64,000 nt of DNA from Sphingomonas sp. (GTDB lineage: Bacteria; Pseudomonadota; Alphaproteobacteria; Sphingomonadales; Sphingomonadaceae): positions 62,001 through 126,000 of the forward strand of contig NZ_JAIESM010000032.1 of NCBI RefSeq assembly GCF_019746015.1. Reading direction: 5' to 3'. The notes under the pieces were generated by a model that saw only the letters and a program-made list of their open reading frames with translations, had not been told where the DNA came from and searched no databases. Of this stretch, positions 1 to 8,058 are shown piece after piece. Position 1 is the stretch's first letter. Each line of letters starts with the position of its first letter. The translations under genes were made by a program, and so were the position numbers.

Positions 1-160
1 CCCGCGCCTGCTGGCGCTGCCCAATGTGGTGATGACGCCGCACATGGGCTCCGCCACGTTCGAGGGGCGCTTTGCCTCGGGCGAAAAGGTCATCACCAAC
101 ATCCGCGTCTGGGCCGATGGCCACCGCCCGCCCGACCAGGTGCTGGAGGGGTGGGTCTGA
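1..160 (+). CDS. D-isomer specific 2-hydroxyacid dehydrogenase, C-terminal fragment
   Basis: The open frame starting at base 2 runs into the window without a start and ends at TGA 158-160, so only about 52 C-terminal residues are present. They include LPNVVMTPHMGSAT, the strand and loop that carry the catalytic His of NAD(P)-dependent 2-hydroxyacid dehydrogenases (GhrB, glyoxylate/hydroxypyruvate reductase and SerA relatives). The tail RPPDQVLEGWV is like the end of GhrB-type enzymes. Family assignment rests on this one block. The substrate cannot be told from so short a piece; glyoxylate, hydroxypyruvate or phosphoglycerate are all possible. Confidence 0.75.
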   Translation, partial: PRLLALPNVVMTPHMGSATFEGRFASGEKVITNIRVWADGHRPPDQVLEGWV

Positions 161-225
161 GATAATCGATAGGCCCGCCGCCTCATCTGCGCTATGATCG
201 GCAAAGTATCGTGGGAGCACGACGC

Positions 226-645
226 ATGCCACCCGAACAACCCGACGCGGATTTGGGCGGCGCCAGGATCAGGAGCCTGGCCGTTTCAGGCTTCAACGCG
301 CTCGAACAGAGCCTGCTGATCATCATCGCGCTGCTGACGATCGGCGCGGTGGCGCGCGAAATCTACCTCGTCTTCGCCACGCAGACGGTAACTCTGGCCG
401 ACATTTTGCAGATGTTCCTCTACACCGAAGTGATCGGCATGGTCGGCGTGTTCTACACCGGCCACGGCTTCGCCTCGCCCTTTGCCTATCCCATCTTCAT
501 TGCCATCACCGCGCTTGCCCGGCTGATCGTGCTGCAGGGCAAGGACATGAAGCCCGAAAACATCCTGTTCGAGGCAGGCGCCATTCTGCTGTTGGCGGTG
601 GCGGTGATGATCATCCTGCGGCCGCGCCAGCAGGCGGCGGGATAG
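226..645 (+). CDS. psiE: PsiE-like inner-membrane protein
   Basis: A 139-residue integral membrane protein resembling the phosphate-starvation-inducible PsiE family. After a short polar N-terminus (about 1-25) there are four hydrophobic segments near residues 28-50, 58-80, 88-105 and 115-133, ending in a short basic tail. The frame also has a GTG at 211, but the ATG at 226 has GGGAG about 8 bases upstream, so I prefer it. PsiE function is not established beyond its regulation in enteric bacteria. No pho-box is obvious upstream. The gene stands alone, convergent with the TetR gene that follows. Confidence 0.75.
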   Translation: MPPEQPDADLGGARIRSLAVSGFNALEQSLLIIIALLTIGAVAREIYLVFATQTVTLADILQMFLYTEVIGMVGVFYTGHGFASPFAYPIFIAITALARLIVLQGKDMKPENILFEAGAILLLAVAVMIILRPRQQAAG

Positions 646-656
646 CGGCCCGCCGG

Positions 657-1238
657 TCACGCATCCCGTGCCGCGCGCAGCAACCGCCGGGCGGCATCGC
701 CGGTGGCCCGGGCGACGGCCGCTCTGGCCGGGCCGTCGGGCAGGGTCCGCGCGATGGTGACGCCGCCCGACAGCAGCGCCAGCAGCGCGACGGCGCGGTC
801 GTGATCGAGCGGGGCCGGGCCATCTGTAGACGTCATCGCGGCCACGGCCTGCGCAAAGCCATCGGCGAAACCGCGCCGCACATCATCGGCGCCGCGCGCC
901 GCCTCCGCCGTCAGCGACTGCAGCGCGCAACTCTCGCGAACGTCGCAGTTCAGCCGCTCGTCGAGATAGAAATCGATCAGCTGCTCCGCCCATCCCGCGC
1001 CCCCTTCGCGGAATCCGCGAATGCCGGCGGCAAGGTCGGCAAGGCCGACGGCGACCACTTCGCCAAAGACGGCGGCCTTGGAGGGGAAATGGGCATAGAA
1101 GGCGCCGGAGGTGACGCCCGCCTCGCGCGCGATGCCATCGACACCGACACCGCCATAGCCGAACGCCCGGAAACTGCGCCCCGCCCCGGCCAGCAGCCGG
1201 GCACGGCCCTCCTCTTTCTTCCCGACAGGATGCGGCAT
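657..1238 (-). CDS. TetR/AcrR family transcriptional regulator
   Basis: A 193-residue one-domain repressor. The N-terminal helix-turn-helix lies at about residues 25-55 (DGIAREAGVTSGAFYAHFPS), followed by a helical ligand-binding domain with no recognisable ligand signature. It is divergent from the small YdhR-like gene at 1363, with 124 bp between the starts holding two palindromic sites that fit a TetR operator. By family precedent it represses itself and the divergent gene until a small effector binds. The effector is unknown. Confidence 0.88.
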   Translation of the reverse strand: MPHPVGKKEEGRARLLAGAGRSFRAFGYGGVGVDGIAREAGVTSGAFYAHFPSKAAVFGEVVAVGLADLAAGIRGFREGGAGWAEQLIDFYLDERLNCDVRESCALQSLTAEAARGADDVRRGFADGFAQAVAAMTSTDGPAPLDHDRAVALLALLSGGVTIARTLPDGPARAAVARATGDAARRLLRAARDA

Positions 1239-1261
1239 TCAAATCCTTTCGACACCACGGG

Positions 1262-1308
1262 TTGACAACATAACGTTCGTTATCTTATTACCACATAGCG
1301 ATCGTTAT
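1262..1308. promoter_or_regulatory. Divergent promoter with two TetR-type operators
   Basis: Bases 1270-1283 read ATAACGTTCGTTAT, a perfect 6-bp inverted repeat around TT. Bases 1295-1308 read ATAGCGATCGTTAT, the same site with one mismatched pair. The centres are 25 bp apart. A TTGACA (1262-1267) abuts the first site and could be the -35 element of the rightward promoter, with a weak -10 near 1285-1290. A bound regulator would cover this promoter. Assignment to the adjacent TetR gene is by position. Confidence 0.7.
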
Positions 1309-1362
1309 ACAGCGGTTGTGGCGCGCCGGCAATTCCGTCGACGCGAATGACGGAGACGAAAA

Positions 1363-1671
1363 ATGGCCAAGGCCTTTGTCTATACCGAAGTGCAGCTGTC
1401 CGTGCCGTTCGATGCGGCCCCGTGGCGCGAGCTGAACCCGACGCTGCTCGAACAGCCCGGCCTCAACAACAAGACCTGGCTGAGCGGCCACCGCAACAAT
1501 TCGGTCGGCGGCTTTTACGAGTTCGACACGCTGGAAGATGCCGAGCGCTTCGCGCAGGATTATTTCCCTGAGGAAGCCCGGCGGCTGGGCGCGGCCTTTA
1601 CCACGCGCGTGTTCGACGGCGCGGTGACCGAGGAAGCCAGCCGCGCGATGCGATCGGTCCATTATCGCTGA
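1363..1671 (+). CDS. YdhR-like ferredoxin-fold monooxygenase homologue
   Basis: A 102-residue protein with the layout of the small YdhR/antibiotic-biosynthesis-monooxygenase type alpha-beta proteins: an N-terminal strand, a helix after PWRELNPTLLEQPGL, the strand KTWLSGHRNNSVGGFYEFD, then a helix with DAERFAQDYFPEEA. GGAGA at 1352-1356 precedes the ATG. The fold is usually a dimer that binds a hydrophobic or aromatic small molecule, but catalysis is unproven for most members. It is probably under control of the divergent TetR regulator, which hints at a response to an aromatic or toxic compound. Confidence 0.72.
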   Translation: MAKAFVYTEVQLSVPFDAAPWRELNPTLLEQPGLNNKTWLSGHRNNSVGGFYEFDTLEDAERFAQDYFPEEARRLGAAFTTRVFDGAVTEEASRAMRSVHYR

Positions 1672-1711
1672 ACCGGCGGCGGGTGCTTCGGCGCGAGGCA
1701 CCCGCCCCCGC

Positions 1712-3115
1712 TCAATCGCCGGTCAGAATCCGGTCGATCAGCTGCTTCACCGTCGGCACGAAGCCGTTCGAGTAGAAGGGGTCCTGCCGGAAGCGATAGG
1801 CACCGTGCCCGGCGAACATCAGATTCTCGTCGGTATCGCCGCCATGGGCGATGTCCTGCAGCGTCTTCTGGATGCAGAAGCTCCGCGGATCGGCCAGCCG
1901 CCCGGTCGAGTTGGTCTCGCTGTCCGCCCAGGAACTGAACTGGCACTGGCTGAGGCAGCCCATGCAATCTGCCTGATCCTTGCGGATGATCGCCTTTTCC
2001 TCGGGCGTCACGAACACCAGCGTATTGTCCGGCGTCTTCAACGCTTCGGTAAAGCCATGGCCGTGCCATTCGCGGGCGCGCTGAAGGTCGCCCAGCGTCA
2101 CCCAGAAATTCTTGCCCTTCACGCCCACGTCCAGCGAATACTGATGGTCGCCGGCCTGTTCGGTGGAATAAGGAATCTGTCGTTCGGAACGCGCCTCCAG
2201 ATTGCGCAGGAACGGATTGCGCACCGCGCTGGAATAAAAGCCGGTCGGCGAAAAGCGGTGGAGCAGCACTTCGCCCGGCATGATCTGCGTCAGCTTGTCC
2301 TTCCACCGCTGCGGGATGGGGCTTTCCTGCGTCAGCAGCGGCCGCGTGCCGAACTGGAAGGCGATCTGGCCAAGCTCGGGATTGTCGATCCAGTTTTCCC
2401 AGTCGCGCAGATACCAGACGCCGCCTGCCATCACGATCGGCACGCTGTCCGGAATGCCGCCTTCGCGCATCGTCTCGCGCAGGGCCTTCACCCGGGGATA
2501 GGGGTCTTCGGGCCGTCGCGGGTCTTCGGCGTTGGACAGGCCGTTGTGCCCGCCGGCCAGCCAGGGGTCTTCATAGACCACCGCTGCCAGCCACTCCTGC
2601 GCCTTTGAATAAGCGCGCTTCCACAGGGCGCGAAAGGCGCGCGCCGAACTGACGATCGGCAGGTACGAGACGTTGTAGCTCGCCGCGATTTCGGAAAGCT
2701 TGTAGGGCATGCCCGCGCCGCAGGTGACGCCCGCCACCATGCCGCGCGTGCGTTCCAGCACGCCGTGCAGCACGCGCTGGGCCCCGCCCATTTCCCACAG
2801 CACGTTGATGTTGATCGCGCCCTTGCCGCCGGCAATGTCGAACGCGCGGCGCACCTGCTGCACGGCGCCCTCGATCGCATATTGGATCAGTTCCTCATGC
2901 CGCTCGCGCCGGGTGAGGGCGCGATAGATTTGCGGGATGATGCGCCCTTCCGCGTCATAGCTGTCGGCATTGACGGCGGAAACGGTGCCGATGCCGCCGG
3001 CCGCGGCCCAGGCGCCGGCGCTGGCATGGTTGGTCGCGGCGACGCCCTTGCCACCCTCGATCAGCGGCCACACCTCATGGCCGCCATATTGGATCGGCCT
3101 GATCCCTTTGAACAC
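1712..3115 (-). CDS. Nitronate monooxygenase-like FMN oxidoreductase with C-terminal Cys cluster
   Basis: A 467-residue member of the nitronate monooxygenase/2-nitropropane dioxygenase superfamily (FMN-binding TIM barrel). Family-like features include the early glycine-rich stretch ATNHASAGAWAAAGGIGTVS, VAGVTCGAGMP near residue 130, and VPIVMAGGVWYLRD followed by QIAFQFGTRPLLT, the phosphate-binding end of the barrel. It is about 100 residues longer than typical enzymes. The C-terminal extension carries DCMGCLSQC and a fourth Cys 22 residues later (CX2CX3CX22C), which is not part of the core family and suggests an iron-sulfur cluster. Alone on its strand, upstream of a 67-bp leader. The true substrate is unknown. 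Confidence 0.8.
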   Translation of the reverse strand: MFKGIRPIQYGGHEVWPLIEGGKGVAATNHASAGAWAAAGGIGTVSAVNADSYDAEGRIIPQIYRALTRRERHEELIQYAIEGAVQQVRRAFDIAGGKGAININVLWEMGGAQRVLHGVLERTRGMVAGVTCGAGMPYKLSEIAASYNVSYLPIVSSARAFRALWKRAYSKAQEWLAAVVYEDPWLAGGHNGLSNAEDPRRPEDPYPRVKALRETMREGGIPDSVPIVMAGGVWYLRDWENWIDNPELGQIAFQFGTRPLLTQESPIPQRWKDKLTQIMPGEVLLHRFSPTGFYSSAVRNPFLRNLEARSERQIPYSTEQAGDHQYSLDVGVKGKNFWVTLGDLQRAREWHGHGFTEALKTPDNTLVFVTPEEKAIIRKDQADCMGCLSQCQFSSWADSETNSTGRLADPRSFCIQKTLQDIAHGGDTDENLMFAGHGAYRFRQDPFYSNGFVPTVKQLIDRILTGD

Positions 3116-3182
3116 CGAAACGTCTCTCCAGCCAGATGCCTTAATTTAACCGCTATTCGGCCAAATTCGATAATGGAGCAAC

Positions 3183-4325
3183 CTATTTCAGGGCGCCGGG
3201 ACGGCGGGCAACGCTCTCGTAAAGCGTGGCATAGGCGGCCACCATCTGAGCCTCGTCATATTCGGCCTGTGCTTTCAGCCGGTTGGCAGCGCCCAGCGTC
3301 GCGCGCAGGGCGGGATCGGCGGCCAGTTGCTGCAAGAGATCGCGCAGCAAAACTTCGTGCCGTTCGCCGGGCAGGAAGCGGCGATTCTCGTCCGACAGCA
3401 TCAGCGGCACGTCCCCCACCGGGGGCGCCGCCACCGGCAGGCCCGCCGCCATCGCCTCCACTACCGAGATCGGGAACTGCTCGCTGAGCGAGGACAGCGC
3501 AAAAATGTCGAACAGCCCGACATAGCGCGCCGGGTCCGCCAGAAAGCCGGGCAGCACCAGCCGGTCGGCCATGCCCATCGCCATTGCCGCCGCCTGGATG
3601 GCGGCACGCTCCGGCCCCTCCCCCACAATCACCAGCCGCACCCGCGCGGAAACACCGGCGGCGGCGCGCACCAGCATCGGCAGGTCCTTCACCGCGCGCA
3701 GCCCGGCCAGCGTGCCGATCACCACCTCGCCCTTGTCCTTCGCCGCACGAAAGCCGGGAATCGCGCGCGCAGACGGCGCCACCAGATAGCGCGCTGTATC
3801 GATGCCGTTGGCGATGCGGTGGACGCGCCCGCGCGGCTGCTTCCACACGTTGAGCGCGATTGCCTCCAGCGTCTGCGACGGCACCACCAGCGCATCGGCA
3901 GCGCCCAGCGCGACGCGGCGGTAATAGTTGCGCTCGCGCTTCAGCCCGCGCGCCTCGTCCGCATTGAAGCCGTCCTCATGGTGGACAAGGCCCGGCTGCC
4001 CCTTGGTGAACACCCGGCGCGCCATCACCCCGTCGATCGCGCCCCAATTATAGGTCAGCACCAGATCGAAACGCTGCATGTAGCGCGCAATCGCCTGATA
4101 GCGGTCCACCGATGGCCGCCCGGTCAGCGGCGGCGGGTTCTGCGCGATTTCATAGGAAATGCCCTTGGCAATCGCTTCGCGCGCGCCCGTTTCGCCGGGC
4201 ACGCCGGAGACGATGGTGTGCCGCGCCCGATCCCCGAACAGGTTCATCAGCCGCACGGCGCGCGCTTCCTTGCCGCCCAGGTTGAAGCTGGAATGAAGGT
4301 GCAGAATGTTCAGCGGTTGTGGCAT
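3183..4325 (-). CDS. Glycosyltransferase family 4 protein
   Basis: A 380-residue GT-B glycosyltransferase. The N-terminal half has the acceptor-side loop NLGGKEARAVRLMN (residues about 16-29). The C-terminal half has VVIGTLAGLRAVKDLPMLVRA, the strand VRLVIVGEGPER, and the donor-binding EX7E motif in EQFPISVVEAMAAGLPV. This is the usual architecture of retaining, sugar-nucleotide-dependent GT4 enzymes of exopolysaccharide or glycolipid synthesis. No other polysaccharide genes are adjacent, so the acceptor cannot be inferred. The start (ATG, residues MPQPLNILHLHSSF) fits the family N-terminus. Confidence 0.85.
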   Translation of the reverse strand: MPQPLNILHLHSSFNLGGKEARAVRLMNLFGDRARHTIVSGVPGETGAREAIAKGISYEIAQNPPPLTGRPSVDRYQAIARYMQRFDLVLTYNWGAIDGVMARRVFTKGQPGLVHHEDGFNADEARGLKRERNYYRRVALGAADALVVPSQTLEAIALNVWKQPRGRVHRIANGIDTARYLVAPSARAIPGFRAAKDKGEVVIGTLAGLRAVKDLPMLVRAAAGVSARVRLVIVGEGPERAAIQAAAMAMGMADRLVLPGFLADPARYVGLFDIFALSSLSEQFPISVVEAMAAGLPVAAPPVGDVPLMLSDENRRFLPGERHEVLLRDLLQQLAADPALRATLGAANRLKAQAEYDEAQMVAAYATLYESVARRPGALK

Positions 4326-4458
4326 CGGCAGTCAGCATCAGAGGAAAGCCCGCCTAATGCCCGCGCCGGCGCCGATCCGCAATCCGCCCGGTGCAATGCC
4401 CCCTCGTGTTGCCGGCACCGATGCGCTATTCTCATCGCTCACGCGACGGCGGGTGAAG

Positions 4459-5712
4459 ATGCCGAAAAAGCTGGCGATTTTCTGCGATGGCACGTGGCAG
4501 GGGCTGCGCAACCGGGCGTTCACCAATGTCGTGAAGCTCGCCCGCACCGTTGCCGCGCATAGCGAGGATGGGCGCCAGCAGATCGTCTTTTATGACGAGG
4601 GTGTCGGCGTCACCTCCGACGTATCGCCGCTGGTTGATCTGCTGACGCGTTATCTGGGCGGCGCCTTTGGCCGGGGGCTGACCCGCAAGATCGAACAGGC
4701 CTATCAGTTTCTGGTCGTCAACTACGAACCTGGTGACGACATCTATGTCTTCGGCTTCAGCCGTGGCGCCTACACCGCGCGCAGCCTGTGCGGGCTGATC
4801 CGCAAATGCGGCATCGTGCGCCGCGATGCCTTTGCCCGCATTCCCGAAGCACTGAAGCTCTATCGCAACAACCTTCACCCCGCAGACCCGCGCATGGTGG
4901 CGTTCCGGCGCCATTACACGCACGAACTGGCAACGGGGAAAGAGGATTATGATCGGCTCGGCATGGCCGATTGCGCCCTGCCGGACCAGCCGATGCGCAC
5001 CGCCCACCGCCAGCACCTATACCAGTACCGCCCCGATGGCTGTTATCGGCTGATGTTCGCCGGCATCTGGGACACGGTGGGGGCGCTTGGCGTGCCGCGC
5101 CGGTTCGACCTGCTGAACCTCGACCGGGATTATCGCTTTCACGACACGCAGGCGTCGTCGCTGATCGCCAGCATCCGCCATGCGGTGGCCGGCAACGAAC
5201 AGCGCATCGATTTCGACGTAACGCCCTTCTCCAACCTCGACACATTGAACAACGCCTGGGCGCGGGCGACCTGCTGGGACGTGAACGATCGCGCGGCGGC
5301 AAATTTCGTGCCCTATAATCACCGCCCCTATCAGGAACGCTGGTTCCCGGGCGATCATGGCGCCGTGGGCGGCGGCACGGAGGATAGCGCTCTTTCTGCT
5401 GCCGCGCTGCTTTGGATGGCGGAAGGCGCGCGCTCGGCTGGCCTGTCGTTCAACCCCGACCCCGACCTGCCACTGGGCGAAGCAGCAAGGATCGCCAACC
5501 CGCTGGGGCCGCTGGGCGGCAGTGGCAGCATCCGCGCGCCGCGTGGCAGAAGGCGCCGCGCCGGCCCCGCCAATCACGACCAGATCGCCGCGCAGAGCCG
5601 GCTGCGGTTCCTGCGCGACCGAGACTATCGACCGCCCAATCTGCTGCCGGGGCTGAAGGCAGGCGGCGGGCGCGACGGGCCGCCGCCAGCCGGCTTTCCC
5701 CCGGCCGCCTGA
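4459..5712 (+). CDS. DUF2235 alpha/beta hydrolase
   Basis: A 417-residue protein with the DUF2235 (Tle1-like phospholipase) fold. Visible are the opening strand KKLAIFCDGTWQG, the nucleophile elbow GFSRGAYTARSL (Ser in GFSRGA, near residue 103), VFAGIWDTVGALGVP, and the catalytic His region WFPGDHGAVGGG. The three catalytic elements therefore look intact. I use ATG 4459 rather than the upstream in-frame ATG at 4306 because the family domain begins at this Met and the extra 51 residues look non-coding. Some relatives are type VI secretion effectors, but no T6SS gene is nearby and no transport domain is fused. The C-terminus is a low-complexity Gly/Pro tail. Confidence 0.85.
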   Translation: MPKKLAIFCDGTWQGLRNRAFTNVVKLARTVAAHSEDGRQQIVFYDEGVGVTSDVSPLVDLLTRYLGGAFGRGLTRKIEQAYQFLVVNYEPGDDIYVFGFSRGAYTARSLCGLIRKCGIVRRDAFARIPEALKLYRNNLHPADPRMVAFRRHYTHELATGKEDYDRLGMADCALPDQPMRTAHRQHLYQYRPDGCYRLMFAGIWDTVGALGVPRRFDLLNLDRDYRFHDTQASSLIASIRHAVAGNEQRIDFDVTPFSNLDTLNNAWARATCWDVNDRAAANFVPYNHRPYQERWFPGDHGAVGGGTEDSALSAAALLWMAEGARSAGLSFNPDPDLPLGEAARIANPLGPLGGSGSIRAPRGRRRRAGPANHDQIAAQSRLRFLRDRDYRPPNLLPGLKAGGGRDGPPPAGFPPAA

Positions 5713-5716
5713 ACGA

Positions 5717-6604
5717 TCAGGCCGGCACCGCCGCCGCCACCCGCGCCAGCAACCGTTCGATTGCGGGTGCGGCCTCCGGCTCATCCAGCGTCGGCGCATG
5801 GCCGGTGCGCGGCACGGTGACGAGTTCTGCACCCGGAATTTCCGCCACCATCCGCTCTGCCACCGGCGCGGGCAGAATGTCGGAGCGTTCGCCGCGCACG
5901 ATCAGCACCGGCGCGCCCTTCACCTGATCCAGAGCGCGCCACATGTCCGGCCCCGCCTCATTCCCCGGCACGCGGAACGGCTCGGCGATCTTCAGATCGT
6001 AATCGAGCACGATCCGCCCGGCGCTGGTCAGCCGGTAGAGCCGCTTTGCCATCGCGATCCAGTCGGTGATCTGGTAGTCGGGATAGACATCGGCATTGCT
6101 CTCCGCCAGCGCGCGCGCGGCGTGGACCCAGGTCGGCCAGCTGCTCGCGCGGCCGACATAGCCGCGGATGCGCGCGAGGCCCGCCGGGTCGATCTCCGGC
6201 CCGACATCGTTGAGCAACAGGCCGGCGAGCGTCTCGCGCGCCGCACCGGCCAGCAGCATCGCCACAATGCCGCCCAGCGAGGTGCCGAAGGCGACGTAGC
6301 GCGGCGCCTCGATCGCCTCCAGCAGCGCCTCGACATCCTGCACATAGGTGAGCGGGGCATAGCTCATCGGGTCGCGCGCATAGGCGCTTTCACCGCGCCC
6401 GCGAAAATCAACCGCGATCACCCGCCAGTCCGTGCACAGCCGCTCGGCCAACCGCTCGAAATCGCGCGCATTGCGGGTCAGGCCGGGCAGGCACAGGATC
6501 GGCGGGCGCCCGGCGGCGGCGTCCGCATCGGCCGGCGCATAATCGCGCGCGTGCAGCCGCAGATTGTCGCGCGACCACCAGAACAGATCTTTGTACGCCG
6601 CCAT
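5717..6604 (-). CDS. Alpha/beta hydrolase
   Basis: A 295-residue alpha/beta-fold hydrolase. The oxyanion-hole loop is ILCLPGLTRNARDF, the nucleophile elbow FGTSLGGIVAMLLA, the acid lies in RGERSDILP, and the catalytic His in PRTGHAPTLDEP. This resembles the haloperoxidase/esterase group of single-domain hydrolases. I chose ATG 6604 because AAAGGCG lies just upstream on this strand; upstream Mets at 6622 and 6745 are in frame, but the latter would extend into selO. It is divergent from selO with only 38 bp between the starts. Substrate unknown. Confidence 0.83.
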   Translation of the reverse strand: MAAYKDLFWWSRDNLRLHARDYAPADADAAAGRPPILCLPGLTRNARDFERLAERLCTDWRVIAVDFRGRGESAYARDPMSYAPLTYVQDVEALLEAIEAPRYVAFGTSLGGIVAMLLAGAARETLAGLLLNDVGPEIDPAGLARIRGYVGRASSWPTWVHAARALAESNADVYPDYQITDWIAMAKRLYRLTSAGRIVLDYDLKIAEPFRVPGNEAGPDMWRALDQVKGAPVLIVRGERSDILPAPVAERMVAEIPGAELVTVPRTGHAPTLDEPEAAPAIERLLARVAAAVPA

Positions 6605-6642
6605 GGTTGCGCCTTTCGCCATTTTCGCGTCCATATCGCGCG

Positions 6643-7998
6643 ATGACCAGCGACCTGCAACCGGCCTTCCGCCCCGAAACTTCGATCCTCGCGCTGGGCG
6701 GGGAATTTTACGATGCCGTGCGTCCGGCCGACTTCCCCCAGGCAACCCTGCGCTTCCGCAACCAGCGCTGGGCCGCGCGCGTGGGCCTGGGCGCGTTGAG
6801 CGATGAGGACTGGGTGCGCCACTTCGCCCGGTTCGAGGCGCTGCCGGGGTCGCTGCCGCAGCCGCTGGCGCTGCGCTATCACGGCCATCAGTTCCGCGTG
6901 TACAACCCCGATATCGGCGACGGGCGCGGTTTTTTGTTCGCGCAGCTGCGTGACGATGGCGGCCGGCTGCTCGACCTTGGCACCAAGGGGTCCGGCCAGA
7001 CGCCCTATAGCCGGTTCGGCGACGGCCGGCTGACGCTGAAGGGCGGCGTGCGCGAAATCCTGGCCACCGAAATGCTGGAGGCGCTGGGCGTCGACACCTC
7101 CAAGACCTTCTCGCTGATCGAAACCGGCGAGGCGCTCGATCGCGGCGATGAGCCCTCCCCCACCCGCTCGGCGGTGCTGGTGCGCCTCAGCCACGGCCAT
7201 ATCCGCATCGGCAGCTTCCAGCGGCTGGCCTATTTCAAGGACGAGGCGGGGCTGCGGACGCTGACCGACTATGTGCTGCGCCATTATTTCGACGATGCGA
7301 GCGGCGACCCGCTGCGCCTGCTCGACCATGTCGTTGCGCGCACCGCCCGGCTGGCGGGCCAGCTGATGGCGGCAGGCTTCGTGCACGGCGTGCTCAATTC
7401 GGACAATATCAACGTGACCGGCGAAAGCTTCGACTATGGCCCGTGGCGGTTCGCCCCCGGCTGGGACCCGGGCTTTACCGCGGCCTATTTCGACCATCAG
7501 GGCCTCTACGCCTTTGGCCGCCAGCCGGAGGCGATCCACTGGGATGCGATGCAGCTGGCGGTGTCGCTGCGCGCGGTTGCGGCGGACGAGCCGATGATCG
7601 CCATTCTCGACCAGTTCGCGCCGCGCTATCGCGCCGCTGTGGCCGCCGCCCTGCTGTGGCGGCTGGGGGTGAAGCCCGGTGGCGACGACCAGGCGCTTGC
7701 CGCCGCCATCGAGCACGGGCTGACGGAAAGCCAGGCGCCCGTCGCCGACTTCTTCCATGCGAGCTTTGGCGGCACCATTGCCGACAGCTTCGGCCCCGCC
7801 TTTGCCGAGGCGCGCCAGCGGCTGCAATCCTATGCCCCCCGCAAGGCGCGCGGCCTGTATTGGCAGGGCGCGCCGTGCGCGATGCTGATCGACGAGGTGG
7901 AGGCCATCTGGGCAGCCATCGACCAGCGCGACGACTGGCAACCGCTCCACGCCAAGATCGACCAGATCCGCGCGATGGGCACAGCGCTTGCCGATTGA
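6643..7998 (+). CDS. selO: Protein adenylyltransferase SelO (YdiU family)
   Basis: A 451-residue pseudokinase-fold enzyme that transfers AMP from ATP to Ser, Thr or Tyr of target proteins, linked to redox stress in characterised homologues. Diagnostic stretches are ALRYHGHQFRVYNPDIGDGRGFLFAQL, DLGTKGSGQTPYSRFGDGRLTLKGGVRE, the catalytic-loop region HGVLNSDNINVTGESFDYGP, and RRQ-type downstream helices. Start at ATG 6643, where the family N-terminus (RPETSILALGGEFYDAV) follows directly; an upstream TTG-type frame is not needed. It is slightly shorter than the E. coli protein because the C-terminal tail that carries the CxxC/CxxU motif in other SelO proteins is not seen here. Confidence 0.93.
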   Translation: MTSDLQPAFRPETSILALGGEFYDAVRPADFPQATLRFRNQRWAARVGLGALSDEDWVRHFARFEALPGSLPQPLALRYHGHQFRVYNPDIGDGRGFLFAQLRDDGGRLLDLGTKGSGQTPYSRFGDGRLTLKGGVREILATEMLEALGVDTSKTFSLIETGEALDRGDEPSPTRSAVLVRLSHGHIRIGSFQRLAYFKDEAGLRTLTDYVLRHYFDDASGDPLRLLDHVVARTARLAGQLMAAGFVHGVLNSDNINVTGESFDYGPWRFAPGWDPGFTAAYFDHQGLYAFGRQPEAIHWDAMQLAVSLRAVAADEPMIAILDQFAPRYRAAVAAALLWRLGVKPGGDDQALAAAIEHGLTESQAPVADFFHASFGGTIADSFGPAFAEARQRLQSYAPRKARGLYWQGAPCAMLIDEVEAIWAAIDQRDDWQPLHAKIDQIRAMGTALAD

Positions 7999-8058
7999 GC
8001 GCTCCACCCTTGGCAAAACGGCATTGTCTGGGGCAAGAGCGTCGCCTAGAGGACCAAG

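Noticed and set aside
801..1265. Plus-strand open frame over the TetR gene
   Set aside because: Antisense to a clear TetR protein, with no RBS or family match.
4459..5712. Type VI secretion phospholipase effector
   Set aside because: The DUF2235 fold fits, but there is no VgrG, PAAR, adaptor or immunity gene nearby, so an effector role is not supported.
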